Source of the DNA: Ramlibacter sp. WS9
GTDB lineage: Bacteria; Pseudomonadota; Gammaproteobacteria; Burkholderiales; Burkholderiaceae_C
Assembly (NCBI RefSeq): GCF_003797765.1
Contig: NZ_RKMB01000027.1
Span: 1-64,000, forward strand
DNA length: 64,000 nucleotides
Direction of reading: 5' to 3'
The number at the start of each line of letters is the position of its first letter. Within the stretch, counting starts at the first letter, position 1. Position numbers and translations under genes: made by a program. Positions 25,589-32,694 of the stretch are shown here, piece by piece. The notes under the pieces were generated by a model, which made no database searches, was not told the origin of the DNA, and was given only the letters and a program-made list of their open reading frames with translations.

Positions 25589-26269
25589 CTACGGCTTGAC
25601 GGTGCGCAAAACCGCTTCGACAACGAACCCCTGCCAATGCGCCAAAGCCTCCGGGCTCTCCAGCTTCTCGCCCAGAAACGCCGACAACGTGTGGCGGTTC
25701 GACAGGTAGAAGTAGTTCATCGCGGCGATCATCAAATAGACGTCCCGGGCCGAGACGCCGCTGCGGAAGACCTTCTTGCGCACGCCGCTCTCCATCAGCT
25801 GCTCGATGATCTGGATGGCCGGCGAGGAATACTCGCGCGCGCGCAGCGACTTGGAGATGTGCTTGCCGCGGTGCAGGTTCTCGTCGTTCAGGAGCGTGAT
25901 GAACTCGGGGTTGCGCTGGTAGAAATTCCACATGAAGGCGATGACGGCCTTGAGCGATTCTTCGGGCTGGTCGCTGCTCAGCTCCAGCGCCATCTCAGCC
26001 TCGTTGAACTTGCGGTACATGTCCTCCAGCACGGCAATGAAGAGGTCTTCCTTGCTGCCGAAGTAGTAGTAGATCATCCGGTCGTACGACTTGGCGGCCT
26101 TGGAGATCTCGTCGATGCGCCCGCCGGAGAACCCGTGCTTGGCGAAGATCTTGGTGGCGGCGCGAAGGATGCTGTCGCGCGTGTCTTGCGCTGCGAGTTC
26201 GCGCACGCCGGGCTTGCGCGCCAGCGGAGACTTGTTGGCGGGGTTGCGGCGCGGAGTGCTCGTGGTCAT
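25589..26269 (-). CDS. TetR-family transcriptional regulator of the nicotinate cluster
   Basis: The 226-residue protein has a TetR helix-turn-helix at about 25-75 (TRDSILRAATKIFAKHGFSG, then SYDRMIYYYFGSKEDLF) and an all-helical ligand domain with MWNFYQRNPEFITLLNDE. A disordered basic tail precedes the domain. It overlaps the ferredoxin reductase gene by 4 bases and is probably co-transcribed with ferredoxin and reductase, so it would be autoregulated through the site at 27.5 kb. The ligand is likely nicotinate or 6-hydroxynicotinate; this is inferred from position. Confidence 0.92.
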   Translation of the reverse strand: MTTSTPRRNPANKSPLARKPGVRELAAQDTRDSILRAATKIFAKHGFSGGRIDEISKAAKSYDRMIYYYFGSKEDLFIAVLEDMYRKFNEAEMALELSSDQPEESLKAVIAFMWNFYQRNPEFITLLNDENLHRGKHISKSLRAREYSSPAIQIIEQLMESGVRKKVFRSGVSARDVYLMIAAMNYFYLSNRHTLSAFLGEKLESPEALAHWQGFVVEAVLRTVKP

Positions 26270-27039
26270 TGTTCGGCGAAGGCACGTTCTATCACAAATG
26301 CGCCGGGCCGCGAGGTGCTGCCTTCGGCGAAACCTTTGGCCTCCAGCATGTGCTTCAGGTCCTTCAGCATGCCGGGGCTGCCGCAGATCATGACACGGTC
26401 ATCGTCGGGGTTGAGGTGCGGCACGCCCAGGTCGTCGAACATCTTGCCGTTGGCCATCAGGTCGGTGACGCGGCCCATCGTGCGATACGCCTCGCGCGTG
26501 ACGGTGGGGTAGTAGCGCAGCTGGCCCGTGACCAGGTCGCCCAGGAATTCATGGGAAGGCAGATGTTCCACCAGCAGGTCGTGATAGGCCAGTTCTTCCT
26601 TCTGCCGCACGCCATGCACCAAGATGACCTGTTCGTACTTCTCATAGGTCGCGGGGTCGCGCACGATGCTCATGAAGGGTGCCAGGCCGGTGCCGGTCGA
26701 CAGCAGGTAGAGCCGCTTGCCGGGCAGCAGGTAGTCGATCAGCAGCGTGCCCGTCGGCTTGCGCCCCACGATGATGCTGTCGCCCACCTGGATGTGCTGA
26801 AGCCGCGAGGTGAGCGGGCCGTCCGGCACCTTGATGCTGAGGAACTCCAGGTGTTCCTCGTAGTTGGCGCTGACGATGCTGTAGGCACGCAGCAGCGGCT
26901 TCTCGTTGACGCGCAGGCCGATCATCGTGAAGTGGCCGTTGGAAAAGCGCAGCGACTGGTCGCGTGTGGTCTTGAAGGTGAACAGCTTGTCGGTCCAGTG
27001 GTGGACTTCGAGGACCTTCTCTTCGTTGAATGCACTCAT
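26266..27039 (-). CDS. fpr: Ferredoxin-NADP(+) reductase
   Basis: The 257-residue flavoprotein has the Fpr layout: FAD binding at LLRAYSIVSANYEEHLEFLS, then the NADP domain with LLSTGTGLAPFMSIVRD and VMICGSPGML. It ends ERAFAEQ, as compact bacterial Fpr proteins do. It passes electrons between NADPH and ferredoxin. The gene is 24 bases behind a ferredoxin gene and faces the 6-hydroxynicotinate reductase gene, so NADPH to ferredoxin to reductase is the obvious chain. It could also be a general stress Fpr, but the operon context argues for a dedicated role. Confidence 0.93.
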   Translation of the reverse strand: MSAFNEEKVLEVHHWTDKLFTFKTTRDQSLRFSNGHFTMIGLRVNEKPLLRAYSIVSANYEEHLEFLSIKVPDGPLTSRLQHIQVGDSIIVGRKPTGTLLIDYLLPGKRLYLLSTGTGLAPFMSIVRDPATYEKYEQVILVHGVRQKEELAYHDLLVEHLPSHEFLGDLVTGQLRYYPTVTREAYRTMGRVTDLMANGKMFDDLGVPHLNPDDDRVMICGSPGMLKDLKHMLEAKGFAEGSTSRPGAFVIERAFAEQ

Positions 27040-27063
27040 GGTGGTTGAGACGGAGTTGATGTT

Positions 27064-27405
27064 TCAGTTCGAGGCGGCCGGAGCGGACTCCAGGCCCGCC
27101 AGCTTGTTCTTGGCGTCTTTCCACAGCGCGGCGTCGGGCAGCGCTTCCTTGTGCTTGAGGATCAGCGGCCACTCTTGCGCGAGCTTCCTGTTGAGGTCGG
27201 TGAACGCCGCCATGTCGGCGGGCACTTCGGTGTCGACGTAGATCGCGTTGACCGGGCATTCGGGGATGCACACGGCGCAGTCGATGCACTCGTCCGGGTT
27301 GATCACCAGGAAGTCGGGGCCCTCGTGGAAGCAGTCCACGGGGCAGACCTCGACGCAGTCGGTGTACTTGCAGCGGATGCACGAATCGGTGACGACGTGA
27401 GTCAT
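27064..27405 (-). CDS. fdxA: Seven-iron (3Fe-4S/4Fe-4S) ferredoxin
   Basis: The ATG at 27403-27405 follows AGGAG and gives 113 residues. [18 protein letters not shown] and [17 protein letters not shown] carry the cysteines of a 3Fe-4S and a 4Fe-4S cluster in the FdxA pattern. The C-terminal 50 residues form the usual helical tail ([15 protein letters not shown]). It is the likely low-potential donor for the divergent 6-hydroxynicotinate reductase and shares a control region with it. A longer reading from 27543 would cover that control region and is rejected. Confidence 0.94.
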   Translation of the reverse strand: MTHVVTDSCIRCKYTDCVEVCPVDCFHEGPDFLVINPDECIDCAVCIPECPVNAIYVDTEVPADMAAFTDLNRKLAQEWPLILKHKEALPDAALWKDAKNKLAGLESAPAASN

Positions 27406-27447
27406 TCTGGGGCTCCTTCGCCCACTTCCGGGGCGTGAAAAAAATTC

Positions 27448-27528
27448 TTGCAACGGGGCGGACAATCGGCTAAATTGCGTTTCATGTAATAAGCACAACA
27501 TGAACGTTAAGTGAATACTACATGAAAC
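27448..27528. promoter_or_regulatory. Divergent promoter and operator region between fdxA and the 6-hydroxynicotinate reductase gene
   Basis: A rightward promoter reads TTGCAA (27448-27453), a 17-base spacer and TAAATT (27471-27476). Just after it, GTTTCATGTA (27479-27488) and TACATGAAAC (27519-27528) form a perfect 10-base inverted repeat with 30 bases between arms. Inside lies AGTGAATACTACAT (27510-27523), shared with the enamidase operator. Two repressor dimers or a looped arrangement are possible. The 6-hydroxynicotinate reductase start lacks a clear ribosome-binding site. Confidence 0.65.
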
Positions 27529-27579
27529 TCGCAACCGGTTCAAGAGACTTCAAGACCCATCCGCACAACGCCTAGCGCC

Positions 27580-29157
27580 ATGACAGAACACACCAAGACC
27601 GACGGCCTGCCCGCGATGGATGCCAGCCCGGTGCCGCAAGTGCTGGAGCGCGCGGCGCCGCGCAACGAGCGCATGGCCGGCGACAAGATCGAATGCAACG
27701 CCTGCCCGGTGCTGTGTCAGATCTCGGCGGGCAAGACCGGCGCGTGCGACCGCTACGCCAACGCCGCCGGCGTGCTGATTCGCGTGGACCCGGTGGTGTT
27801 GTTGCGCAAGACGCTGGACGAGGGCGACAAGCAGGTGGTGCCTTTCACCGCGCGCGACGAGGCCGCAACGAGCGTCGTGCCGTCCGAGGAGCTGTTCGTC
27901 ACCGGCATCGGCGCCTCCACCACATATCCCGACTACAAGCCCGCGCCGTTCATCGTCTCTTCGCAAGCGCAAGGCGTGGACGTGGTGACTGTGGTCACCG
28001 AAGGCATCTTCAGCTACTGCAGCCTGAAGGTGAAGATCGACACCGACCGCTGGCTCGGGCCAGAGCAGGCCAATGTGCGCTGCAAGGGTGAAGTGGTGGG
28101 CCACGTCACCACCGCTGAATATGGCTCGCAGATGCTGTCGCTCGGCGGCGTGCACCACCTCACCGGCGGCAGCAAGAAGGAAGGCCGCGTCACCTGCGAC
28201 ATGATGCAGTTGCTGGGCAACAAGCAGGCGGTGGAGTTCACCATCGACGGCGGCGCGCAGGTCGTGATCCAGGCCGGCCGCGCGCCCATCGTGAACGGTG
28301 TCGAAGAAGAGCGCATGCGCGTGGGCTGCGGCTCGGCGACGGTGGGCATCTTCGCCAAGCAGTTCTACGGACAGGCCGACGAGGTCGTGGTGGTCGACGA
28401 CCACATCACCGGCGTGCTGACGCAGCACCAGGCCGGCCGCTGCCTGGGCATGCGGCCGTCCGGCATCCGCATTCGCGGCCGCAAGTCCACGCCCGGCCGC
28501 TACTTCCAGGTGGCGAATCCGGGCACCGGCTGGGGCGGTACCGACATCGCCGACCCGATGTCGATCATCGAAGGCTGGGACGCGGAGTCCGCCTGGCCCG
28601 GCTTGCGCCTGCTGATGGTATCCACCACCGGCGAGCACTCGGCGTGGTTCGAACTGGACGAGCAACTCGTGCCGCGTTCGATGCCCATGCCCGAGCCCGT
28701 CATGAGCACGGTCGCGCGCATCGGCGAGAACTGCGAGCCGTCGCTTTGCACGGTGCTGTTTCTTGGAGGTGCCGGCGGCAGCTTGCGCGCCGGTGTGACC
28801 GAAAACCCGGTGCAGCTCACGCGCGCCATCAAGCAGGCGCTGGTGAACGTCACCTGTGGCGGTGCGCCCGCCTACGTCTGGCCCGGCGGCGGCATCACCG
28901 TGATGGTCGATGTGATGCGCATGCCCGACAACAGCTTCGGCACCGTGCCCACGCCGGCCATCGTCGCGCCGATCGAGTTCAGCATGCGGCTGGACGACTA
29001 CCAGGCGTTGGGCGGTCACATGGGCTACGTGCGGCCGCTGGCTGAGGTGCTGGCCAGCGGCGCCTGGCACAACGACGGTGCGCCCACGGGCCGTCGCATC
29101 GACTCATTCGTTCCGGCGAACGCGTGGCCGCTCGGCCTGCCGCCGATGCTGGGCTGA
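27580..29157 (+). CDS. hnr: 6-hydroxynicotinate reductase
   Basis: The 525-residue protein matches the 6-hydroxynicotinate reductase family known from the fermentative nicotinate pathway of Eubacterium barkeri. It has a cysteine cluster near the N-terminus (C39, C42, C46, C56 in IECNACPVLCQISAGKTGACDRY) for an iron-sulphur centre. The rest is rich in glycine (GGVHHLTGGSKKEG, LGGAGGSLRAG), consistent with a flavin/iron-sulphur enzyme. It reduces 6-hydroxynicotinate to 6-oxo-1,4,5,6-tetrahydronicotinate with ferredoxin. The ferredoxin and its reductase are divergent, and the enamidase for the product is nearby. As I recall, the E. barkeri enzyme has covalent flavin; the ApbE-like protein encoded 14 bases downstream would fit that. 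Confidence 0.87.
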   Translation: MTEHTKTDGLPAMDASPVPQVLERAAPRNERMAGDKIECNACPVLCQISAGKTGACDRYANAAGVLIRVDPVVLLRKTLDEGDKQVVPFTARDEAATSVVPSEELFVTGIGASTTYPDYKPAPFIVSSQAQGVDVVTVVTEGIFSYCSLKVKIDTDRWLGPEQANVRCKGEVVGHVTTAEYGSQMLSLGGVHHLTGGSKKEGRVTCDMMQLLGNKQAVEFTIDGGAQVVIQAGRAPIVNGVEEERMRVGCGSATVGIFAKQFYGQADEVVVVDDHITGVLTQHQAGRCLGMRPSGIRIRGRKSTPGRYFQVANPGTGWGGTDIADPMSIIEGWDAESAWPGLRLLMVSTTGEHSAWFELDEQLVPRSMPMPEPVMSTVARIGENCEPSLCTVLFLGGAGGSLRAGVTENPVQLTRAIKQALVNVTCGGAPAYVWPGGGITVMVDVMRMPDNSFGTVPTPAIVAPIEFSMRLDDYQALGGHMGYVRPLAEVLASGAWHNDGAPTGRRIDSFVPANAWPLGLPPMLG

Positions 29158-29171
29158 GGCAAGACCGACCT

Positions 29172-30110
29172 ATGAATGCGCACCGCAAACCCCTGTCCGG
29201 CGGCCGCTGGCACTTCCAGCATGGCCCGATCGACATCGTGATCGGCGCCGACGGCGAGGCGCAGGCGATCGAGGAAGCGCACGAGGCCGCCTGGCGACGC
29301 TTCTCCAGCGTGCTGAACGAACTGGTGGCCGAGCTTGCGCTGCTGCGCCAACCGGTGCACGGCGCCTGCCCGTTGAAGGGCGTGGTCGCGCGGCGCATGT
29401 GGCAGGCTTGCCATCCCTTCTGCGGCGAGTTCATCACGCCCATGGCGGCGGTGGCGGGCGCTGTGGCGCAGGAACTCATCGCGTTCTACGAGCGGCCCGG
29501 CATCGCCCGCGCATGGGTGAACAACGGCGGCGACATCGCGCTGCACCTGGCGCCCGGCGAGTCGCTGCGCGTCGGCCTCTTCGCCGACATCGCGCAATAC
29601 GATGCGCACGAAGCGATGCAGCCGCTGCTGCGGACCGACGGCAATTTCAGCGTCCACGCCAGCTTGCCCGTGCGCGGCATCGCCACCAGCGGCTGGCGCG
29701 GCCGCAGCCTGTCGCTGGGCATCGCCGACAGCGTCACGGTCCTGGCACGAACGGCGGCGCAGGCGGATGCGGCGGCCACCATGATCGCCAACGCGGTGGA
29801 CATCCAGGACGCGCGCGTCGAGCGCCGCCCCGCCAGCCAGATCAAGGACGACTCCGACCTGGGCGACCTGCCGGTCACGGTGAACGTTCCTTCGCTGGGC
29901 GAGACCGCCGTGCGCCAGGCGCTACGCGCCGGACATCGGCGCGCCAAGCAATTGCAGGCGGCCGACCTGATCTGGTCGGCCGTCATCGTGTGCCAGGGCT
30001 GGACCGCCACCACCGACAGCGCGCAGCACCAGCCGCTGCCCCGCCCGGATGCGGCCAGGCCGGCCGGCCGGCATCGAACCGCTCTTCGCCTGAAAGCGCC
30101 AAGATCATGA
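29172..30110 (+). CDS. UPF0280 family (ApbE-like) protein
   Basis: The ATG at 29172 gives 312 residues. Three blocks recall ApbE flavin transferases: WVNNGGDIALHL (ApbE has a similar GGD strand), GIATSGWRGRSLSLG, and ADSVTVLARTAAQADAAATM, matching the ApbE region around its TSG and ADA motifs. UPF0280 is grouped structurally with ApbE. Position directly behind the reductase gene, and a 4-base overlap with the next gene, suggest that it matures that enzyme, for example by attaching flavin. The last 40 residues are basic and low complexity. No signal peptide is seen, so it acts in the cytoplasm. Function is inferred, not shown. Confidence 0.82.
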   Translation: MNAHRKPLSGGRWHFQHGPIDIVIGADGEAQAIEEAHEAAWRRFSSVLNELVAELALLRQPVHGACPLKGVVARRMWQACHPFCGEFITPMAAVAGAVAQELIAFYERPGIARAWVNNGGDIALHLAPGESLRVGLFADIAQYDAHEAMQPLLRTDGNFSVHASLPVRGIATSGWRGRSLSLGIADSVTVLARTAAQADAAATMIANAVDIQDARVERRPASQIKDDSDLGDLPVTVNVPSLGETAVRQALRAGHRRAKQLQAADLIWSAVIVCQGWTATTDSAQHQPLPRPDAARPAGRHRTALRLKAPRS

Positions 30111-30760
30111 CGACATCCCTCATCCAGATCCGGCGGATCCTCACGCACGTGGAGGACATCCACCACGAGTCTGGCCCGCCGCCGGCGCAGCCCTTGCGCC
30201 GTGGTGCGGTCGCGGCCGTGCTCTCCAACCCGTTCGCCGGCCGCTACGAGCCCGACATCCTGCCCATGATGGAGCAGCTGCAGCCGGTGGGCGTGGAGAT
30301 GGCAGGGCGGTTGCGCGCCGCGATGGACGTGCCGGTTGAGCGCATCGAAAGCTACGGCAAAGGCGCGATCATCGGCGCAGCGGGCGAGCTCGAACATGGC
30401 GCGCTCTGGCACGTGCCGGGCGGCTATGCCATGCGTGAGCTGCTCGGTTGGAAGGGTGACAGGAAGTCCTATGCGCAAGGCCAGGCCGACGCCGCCAAGG
30501 GCCAACCGGGCAACGCGCTGGCGATCGTGCCTTCGACCAAGAAGGTCGGCGCGGCGGGCTGCACGCTCGACGTGCCGCTCACCCACATCAACGCGGCTTA
30601 CGTGCGCAGCCATTTCGACGCCATGGAGGTGCGGGTGCCTGGCGCGCCGCTCGCCGACGAGATCGTGTTCATCCTGGTGATGAGCACCGGTGCGCGCGTG
30701 CATGCGCGTGTGGGCGGATTGAAAGCCGCCGAGATCAGCCGCTGGGACGGGCTGCGCTAA
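30107..30760 (+). CDS. DUF1185 'amino acid synthesis' family protein, paralogue 1
   Basis: The 217-residue protein belongs to the DUF1185/AA_synth family, which has no settled activity. It shares with its neighbour the blocks NPFAGRYE, SYGKGAIIGAAGELEHGA, VRSHFDAMEVRV and a terminal GGLKAAEISRWDGLR. A 12-residue or so insert rich in lysine, glycine and glutamine (about 120-140) distinguishes it. The pair lies between the reductase and the transporter genes, so it probably takes part in nicotinate breakdown. The step after 2-formylglutarate lacks a recognised enzyme here, which makes the pair candidates for it or for ring-intermediate handling. Confidence 0.85.
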   Translation: MTTSLIQIRRILTHVEDIHHESGPPPAQPLRRGAVAAVLSNPFAGRYEPDILPMMEQLQPVGVEMAGRLRAAMDVPVERIESYGKGAIIGAAGELEHGALWHVPGGYAMRELLGWKGDRKSYAQGQADAAKGQPGNALAIVPSTKKVGAAGCTLDVPLTHINAAYVRSHFDAMEVRVPGAPLADEIVFILVMSTGARVHARVGGLKAAEISRWDGLR

Positions 30761-30788
30761 AGCGCACACATTCGAAGAAAGAGCAGTC

Positions 30789-31373
30789 ATGACGAGCAAG
30801 ATCCGAAAAATCGTGGTCCAGGTGGACGAAGTCCTGTACGAGATGGGGCGCCCCATTTCACCGCCGGCGCGCAAGGCGCTGGCCATGGCCGTGATCGAGA
30901 ACCCCTACGCCGGGCGCTACAGCGAAAACCTGGACGAGCTGATCGCCATCGGCGAGGAGCTCGGGGCGCTGCTCGGTGAAAAATGCGTCCAGGCCCTAGG
31001 CATCGCGCCGGGGCAGGCGCACAGTTACGGCAAAGCAGCCATCGTGGGTGAAAACGGCGAACTCGAACATGCCGCGGCGATCCTTCATCCCAAGCTCGGC
31101 GCTCCTTTGCGCAAGGCCGTCGAAAAGGGCGCCGCTCTGGTGCCGTCGAGCAAGAAGCGCGGTGGCCTGGGAACGGCCATCGACGTGCCGCTGGGCCACA
31201 AGGATGCGGCGTTCGTGCGCAGCCACTTCGACGCGATGGAAGCGCGCGTGTCCGACGCGCCGCGCCCCAATGAGATCGTGGTGGCGGTGGTCGTCACCGA
31301 CAGCGGCCGGCCGCTGCCGCGCATCGGCGGCCTGCAGGCCAGCGAAATCAAGGGCGAGGACGGCCTGCGTTAG
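30789..31373 (+). CDS. DUF1185 'amino acid synthesis' family protein, paralogue 2
   Basis: The 194-residue protein is a paralogue of the upstream gene with the same ordered blocks: NPYAGRYS, SYGKAAIVGENGELEHAA, VRSHFDAMEARV and GGLQASEIKGEDGLR. The tyrosine-glycine-lysine, GELEH and SHFDAM motifs conserved in both are the likely active-site or ligand residues. Tandem pairs suggest a hetero-oligomer. The N-terminus MTSKIRKIVVQVDEVLYEMG has no signal peptide, so the protein is cytoplasmic. It precedes the binding-protein gene by 65 bases. Confidence 0.85.
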   Translation: MTSKIRKIVVQVDEVLYEMGRPISPPARKALAMAVIENPYAGRYSENLDELIAIGEELGALLGEKCVQALGIAPGQAHSYGKAAIVGENGELEHAAAILHPKLGAPLRKAVEKGAALVPSSKKRGGLGTAIDVPLGHKDAAFVRSHFDAMEARVSDAPRPNEIVVAVVVTDSGRPLPRIGGLQASEIKGEDGLR

Positions 31374-31438
31374 GCCCGACTCTTGCAGCAAGAAGACAAC
31401 CTCAGTTTCCGTTCACTTTGACAAACCAGGAGCGACCG

Positions 31439-32665
31439 ATGAAGACCTATTGGAACAAGCTGAAGTCCGCCGCGGCGGTGTTCGCGGTAGTGGCCGGAGC
31501 GGGCGCACTGGCCGTGCCCGCCCATGCGCAGACCGGCAAGCCGATCAAGATCGGCGAGATCAACAGCTACAAGGCGCAGCCCGCCTTCCTCGAGCCCTAC
31601 AAGAAGGGGATGGAACTGGCCGTTGAAGAGATCAACGCCGCCGGTGGCGTCAACGGCCGCAAGTTCGAGCTGCTCACGCGCGACGACAACGCCAACCCCG
31701 GCGACGCGGTGCGCGCGGCCGAAGAGCTGATCTCGCGCGAGCAGGTCGACGTGCTGGCGGGCTCGTTCCTGTCCAACATCGGACTCGCGCTGACCGACTT
31801 CGCCAAGCAGAAGAAGTTCTTCTTCCTGGCCGGCGAGCCGCTGACCGACAAGATCGTCTGGCAGAACGGCAACCGCTACACCTTCCGCCTGCGCACCTCC
31901 ACCTATATGCAGGCCGCGATGCTGGTGCCGGAAGCCGTCAAGCTGAAGAAGAAGCGCTGGGCCGTGGTGTTCCCCAACTACGAATACGGCCAATCCGCGG
32001 CTGCCACGTTCAAGGCCCTGATGAAGGCGGCCCAACCCGACATCGAGTTCGTCGCCGAGCAGGCGCCGCCGCTGGGCAAGGTCGACGCGGGCAGCGTGGT
32101 GCAGGCACTGGCCGACGCCAAGCCCGACGCGATCTTCAATGTGCTGTTCGGCGCCGACCTGTCGAAGTTCGTGCGCGAAGGCAATACGCGCGGCCTGTTC
32201 AAGGACCGTGAAGTGGTGAGCCTCTTGACCGGCGAGCCCGAATACCTCGACCCGCTGAAGGATGAGGCGCCCAACGGCTGGATCGTCACCGGCTACCCGT
32301 GGTACGGCATCCAGACGCCGGAACACAAAGCGTTCTTCCTCGCTTACAAGGCCAAGTACAACGACTATCCGCGCCTGGGCTCGGTGGTCGGCTACAGCAC
32401 CATCATGTCTTTGGCGGCCGGCATGAAGAAGGCCAAGAGCACCGACACCGAAAAACTGATCACCGCCTTCGAGGGGCTGGAGCTGATGACGCCGTTCGGC
32501 AAGGTGACCTACCGCGCCGTCGACCACCAGTCGACGATGGGCGCCTACGTCGGCAAGACGGCCAACAAGGGTGGCGCGGGCACCATGGTCGACTACCAGT
32601 ACTTCGACGGCGCCAAGTACCTGCCTTCGGACGCCGAAGTCAAGAAGATGCGCGCCGCGCCCTGA
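31439..32665 (+). CDS. LIV-type periplasmic substrate-binding protein of the nicotinate cluster
   Basis: The ATG at 31439 follows CCAGGAG and gives 408 residues with a Sec signal (AAVFAVVAGAGALAVPAHAQ). The mature part starts KPIKIGEINSYKAQPAFLEPYKKG, a LivK-like fold. It heads a complete transporter set (fused permease, two ATPases) in one run, so it should bind the imported pyridine carboxylate or amide. The lysine-rich sequence is typical of this family in Burkholderiales. Specificity for nicotinate is inferred from its neighbours. Confidence 0.92.
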   Translation: MKTYWNKLKSAAAVFAVVAGAGALAVPAHAQTGKPIKIGEINSYKAQPAFLEPYKKGMELAVEEINAAGGVNGRKFELLTRDDNANPGDAVRAAEELISREQVDVLAGSFLSNIGLALTDFAKQKKFFFLAGEPLTDKIVWQNGNRYTFRLRTSTYMQAAMLVPEAVKLKKKRWAVVFPNYEYGQSAAATFKALMKAAQPDIEFVAEQAPPLGKVDAGSVVQALADAKPDAIFNVLFGADLSKFVREGNTRGLFKDREVVSLLTGEPEYLDPLKDEAPNGWIVTGYPWYGIQTPEHKAFFLAYKAKYNDYPRLGSVVGYSTIMSLAAGMKKAKSTDTEKLITAFEGLELMTPFGKVTYRAVDHQSTMGAYVGKTANKGGAGTMVDYQYFDGAKYLPSDAEVKKMRAAP

Positions 32666-32694
32666 CGCGACTGTCACACCGACCAGACCCTCTC

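Noticed and set aside
27550-29070. Leftward frame of 506 codons opposite the 6-hydroxynicotinate reductase gene
   Set aside because: It is antisense to a clearly conserved gene and its composition (His, Arg, Ala repeats) is typical of shadow frames.
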